A stretch of DNA of 8,398 nt from NCBI GenBank assembly GCA_003219345.1, contig QHOP01000309.1:1-8398 (forward strand). The letters are read 5' to 3'. The notes under the pieces were generated by a model. That model saw only the letters and a program-made list of their open reading frames with translations. It made no database searches and was not told the origin of the DNA. Shown in pieces: positions 5,943 to 8,398 of the stretch. Positions within the stretch are counted from its first letter, which is position 1; every line of letters begins with the position of its first letter. The position numbers and the translations under genes were made by a program. The stretch is from Verrucomicrobiota bacterium. Its GTDB lineage: Bacteria; Verrucomicrobiota; Verrucomicrobiia; Limisphaerales; AV2.

Positions 5943-8398
5943 GTGAATAACCGAACCTTCCTGCCCCCGTTGGTTTCCCTCTCGCAGCGCACGCTTGCGG
6001 CCCTGGCTGTATTAGCTTTCCCGTTGGCGTCCCGACCGGCATTAGCGGCCGAGGATTTGAATACCCAATATCGTTTTGACACGTGGCGGGCAACGCAGGG
6101 ATTGCCCCAAAACACAGTCAAGGCAATCACCCAGACGCGCGACGGCTATCTATGGTTCGGAACCCGATTTGGAATCGTGCGCTTCGATGGCGTGACCTTC
6201 CGCGTCTTTGACCGGGTCAACATGACAGGATTGACCTACGACAACTGCATTTCCATCGCGGAGGAGAAGAACGGCGTGTTGTGGTTTGCAACGCCACAAG
6301 GGGTGGCCCGCTACACAGACGGAGCGTTTGCGACCCACCGGATTGGCGCGGGAAAGCTCGAGGATCGAGTGTATTCCATTTGTGCCGCCAAACAAGGCGG
6401 GATTTGGATCGCCACCGCGGACGGTTTGAGGCGCCTGCAGAACGGAATGTTCACACACTATTCAACCAATGACGGTTTGCGGAGCAACCTGGTCATTTCA
6501 GTTCTGGAAGACAGCGAGGCCGATGCGTGGTTCTCCAACGACCTGCCGAACAAGCGGGTGCAATGCATCCTCAAGGATCGCGCGGGCAATCTTTGGATTG
6601 GCACCGAAGCTGCCGGAATACAGCGCCGGAAGGAGGGCGACTGGACCGGCTTCACGACCGCAGATGGGCTCCCGGAGAATCGTGTGGATTTTATCGCGGA
6701 AGACCACGATGGGAACATCTGGATCGTTTCCGGCAAAGGAGAATTGCTCCGTTTCCGGAATGGCAAATTCACTCCTTTTGGCCGGAAGGAAGCGCTGTCC
6801 GATGACGTGGTATTGTGCGTGCGCGAGGACCGTGAAGGGAACCTTTGGGTGGGCACCGTTTTCGGCGGGCTGAAGCGAGTGCAGCCTCGGCGCATACAGG
6901 CTTATTCAACCCAGGAGGGTTTGGGCCACTACGATACCTGGAGCCTTTGCGAATGCCGCCGCGGCGGTTTATGGATCGGCACGGCCGGCGGTTTCAGTCT
7001 GTTCAGGAACGGCAAGATTGTTAACTACTCTCTGGAAAAGGAGCTGCGCGATCCGAAGGTAAAATCCGTCTTTGAAGACAGGGCCGGCGATCTCTGGGTG
7101 GGCACGGCGAACGCCGGGCTGAGACGCTTCACTGACGGGAAGGCGACTGTCTATACGCAGGCGGACGGCTTGGCAAATGACCAGATCAACGCTCTCTACG
7201 AAGACCAGGAAGGTTCGATCTGGGTTGGCACCCTGGGCGGACTCAACCGTTTTAAGAATGGGGTCTTTACGACCTACACCACCAAAAACGGTCTTTCCGT
7301 CGATGATGTTCGGGCCATTCACGAGGATCACACCGGCACGCTCTGGATTGGAACCTACGGCGGAGGCATAGACCGATTTCGTGATGGCCGGTTCACTGCG
7401 TTAACCTTGCGCGAGGGATTGTCGGATAATTACGCGTGGTGCATCTACGAAGACAAGGAGGGAGTGCTTTGGATCGGAACAGAAAATGGATTGAACCGGC
7501 TGAAAGACGGCCGTGTGAACTGGTTCAAGACGGATCAAGGTCTGTTTGACAACGTCGCAAACGACATTCTGGAAGATCGTCAGGGCAATCTCTGGATAAG
7601 TTGCAACCGGGGCATTTACCGGGTTTCCAAAGCGCAGTTGAATGCGGTGGCCGATGGGGTTGCGCAGACAGTCGAATATGTGTCCTACGGCATCTCTGAC
7701 GGCATGTTGAGCAGCGAGACCAACGGTGAAAATCAACCCGACGCCTGCAAAACGCTTGATGGCCGCCTTTGGTTCCCCACCACGGACGGCGTGGTGATGA
7801 TCGATCCGGACAGAATCACGCTCAACGACCTGCCGCCGCCTCTCGTCATCGAGGAGATTCTTATGGACAGATTGTCTTTGAACCCGAACCACCGCGCCAT
7901 ATTGGACCCCGGACGCGGCGGTGTCTTTGAAATCCATTACACCGCCAACAGCCTGGTGGCGCCGGAAAAAGTCCGGTTCAGGTACTGTCTCGACGGCTGT
8001 GACAGGAATTGGGTCGAAGCGGGCAAGCGGCGCGTGGCCTATTACACCAACCTCCGTCCGGGCAATTACACATTCCGCGTCATCGCCTGCAACAATCACG
8101 GCGTCTGGAACAATCAGGGCGCTTCCTTCACGTTCCTTCTGGCGCCACATTTTTATCAAACGTGGCCTTTTTACGCGCTGTGCGGACTCTTTGTCGTCCT
8201 GGTCGGCTACGGTTTGCATTGGATCAGACTGGGTGTCGTCAGAAAAATCGAGCGCTTGGAAAAACAACACGCACTGGAAAAGGAGCGGACTCGAATCGCA
8301 CACGAAATGCATGATGACCTCGGCTCGAGCCTGACGCAGATCGCCCTGCTGAGCGAACTCGCCAGCCGCGACCTGCCCCATGCTGAGCGGGCGGGTGA
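5943..8398 (+). CDS. Periplasmic-sensing histidine kinase with Reg_prop beta-propellers, Y_Y_Y domain and HisKA_3-type core (partial, 3' end beyond right edge)
   Basis: An open frame of 818 codons reaching the right edge. With GTG 5943 as start, residues 1-36 form a signal peptide (hydrophobic run LAALAVLAFPLA, cleavage near ALA-AED). Residues about 45-625 hold 14 two-component-regulator propeller motifs of the form (N/G)LWxGTxxGL, with tryptophans at 71, 114, 155, 196, 218, 260, 302, 344, 385, 427, 468, 510, 551 and 610, consistent with two seven-bladed propellers. A Y_Y_Y domain follows (about 659-738, LRPGNYTFRVIA). A single transmembrane helix (about 742-761) leads into a charged coiled coil and the phosphoacceptor box ERTRIAHEMHDDLGSSL with predicted phospho-His H790. 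The ATPase domain lies outside the window. The architecture is that of sensors that bind a ligand, often a glycan, outside the cytoplasmic membrane and phosphorylate a cytoplasmic (usually LuxR-type) regulator, expected downstream. In-frame ATG 5823 (with GGAAA six bases upstream) and TTG 5886 are alternative starts. Blade 4 is shortened. Confidence 0.93.
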   Translation, partial: MNNRTFLPPLVSLSQRTLAALAVLAFPLASRPALAAEDLNTQYRFDTWRATQGLPQNTVKAITQTRDGYLWFGTRFGIVRFDGVTFRVFDRVNMTGLTYDNCISIAEEKNGVLWFATPQGVARYTDGAFATHRIGAGKLEDRVYSICAAKQGGIWIATADGLRRLQNGMFTHYSTNDGLRSNLVISVLEDSEADAWFSNDLPNKRVQCILKDRAGNLWIGTEAAGIQRRKEGDWTGFTTADGLPENRVDFIAEDHDGNIWIVSGKGELLRFRNGKFTPFGRKEALSDDVVLCVREDREGNLWVGTVFGGLKRVQPRRIQAYSTQEGLGHYDTWSLCECRRGGLWIGTAGGFSLFRNGKIVNYSLEKELRDPKVKSVFEDRAGDLWVGTANAGLRRFTDGKATVYTQADGLANDQINALYEDQEGSIWVGTLGGLNRFKNGVFTTYTTKNGLSVDDVRAIHEDHTGTLWIGTYGGGIDRFRDGRFTALTLREGLSDNYAWCIYEDKEGVLWIGTENGLNRLKDGRVNWFKTDQGLFDNVANDILEDRQGNLWISCNRGIYRVSKAQLNAVADGVAQTVEYVSYGISDGMLSSETNGENQPDACKTLDGRLWFPTTDGVVMIDPDRITLNDLPPPLVIEEILMDRLSLNPNHRAILDPGRGGVFEIHYTANSLVAPEKVRFRYCLDGCDRNWVEAGKRRVAYYTNLRPGNYTFRVIACNNHGVWNNQGASFTFLLAPHFYQTWPFYALCGLFVVLVGYGLHWIRLGVVRKIERLEKQHALEKERTRIAHEMHDDLGSSLTQIALLSELASRDLPHAERAG

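Noticed and set aside
7401..8381. A 326-codon minus-strand open frame
   Set aside because: It is antisense to the kinase propeller, Y_Y_Y and HisKA regions, where the plus strand matches domain motifs throughout.

Overview
The window looks like a chromosomal segment from a GC-rich member of the PVC group, most likely Verrucomicrobiota (Limisphaerales/Pedosphaeraceae-like). This rests on three things: a giant secreted 'PVC-type membrane-bound dehydrogenase' fusion protein, a two-component sensor built on Reg_prop propellers with a Y_Y_Y domain, and short AACGTT-type tandem repeats embedded in coding DNA. The taxonomic assignment is inference from gene content; no rRNA or marker gene is present.

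Left half, minus strand (about 1-4101): a two-gene unit read right to left. The first gene is a canonical GDSL/SGNH esterase lipoprotein (3418-4101). Its stop overlaps, in an ATGA, the start of a very large exported protein (3421 to beyond the left edge, 1140 codons visible, no stop). That protein has a signal peptide, an SGNH-like domain with altered catalytic blocks, a linker, a Ca-loop-containing beta-propeller of the PVC dehydrogenase type and a HEAT-like helical region; the cytochrome c-like domain usual at the end of this family would lie outside the window. Three different short repeat motifs lie in this one ORF, in the signal peptide and at the two domain borders.

A 229-bp divergent intergenic region (4102-4330) separates this from the plus-strand genes. 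Only weak promoter-like elements, a small inverted repeat and one extra copy of a 10-bp motif are visible in it.

Right half, plus strand (4331-8398): a single-pass membrane protein of unknown function, a GNAT acetyltransferase, and a large periplasmic-sensor histidine kinase that runs off the right edge inside its dimerisation/phosphoacceptor domain. The three are co-oriented with gaps of 62 and 137 bp, so co-transcription is possible. The kinase has 14 propeller tryptophan motifs at a regular 41-43 residue pitch, except for one 22-residue step that marks an in-frame loss of about 20 residues. Its upstream gap carries two identical 8-bp palindromes.

I see no RNA gene, CRISPR array, insertion sequence or phage gene. 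The content is unusual in detail but belongs to known family types; no clearly new system was found.
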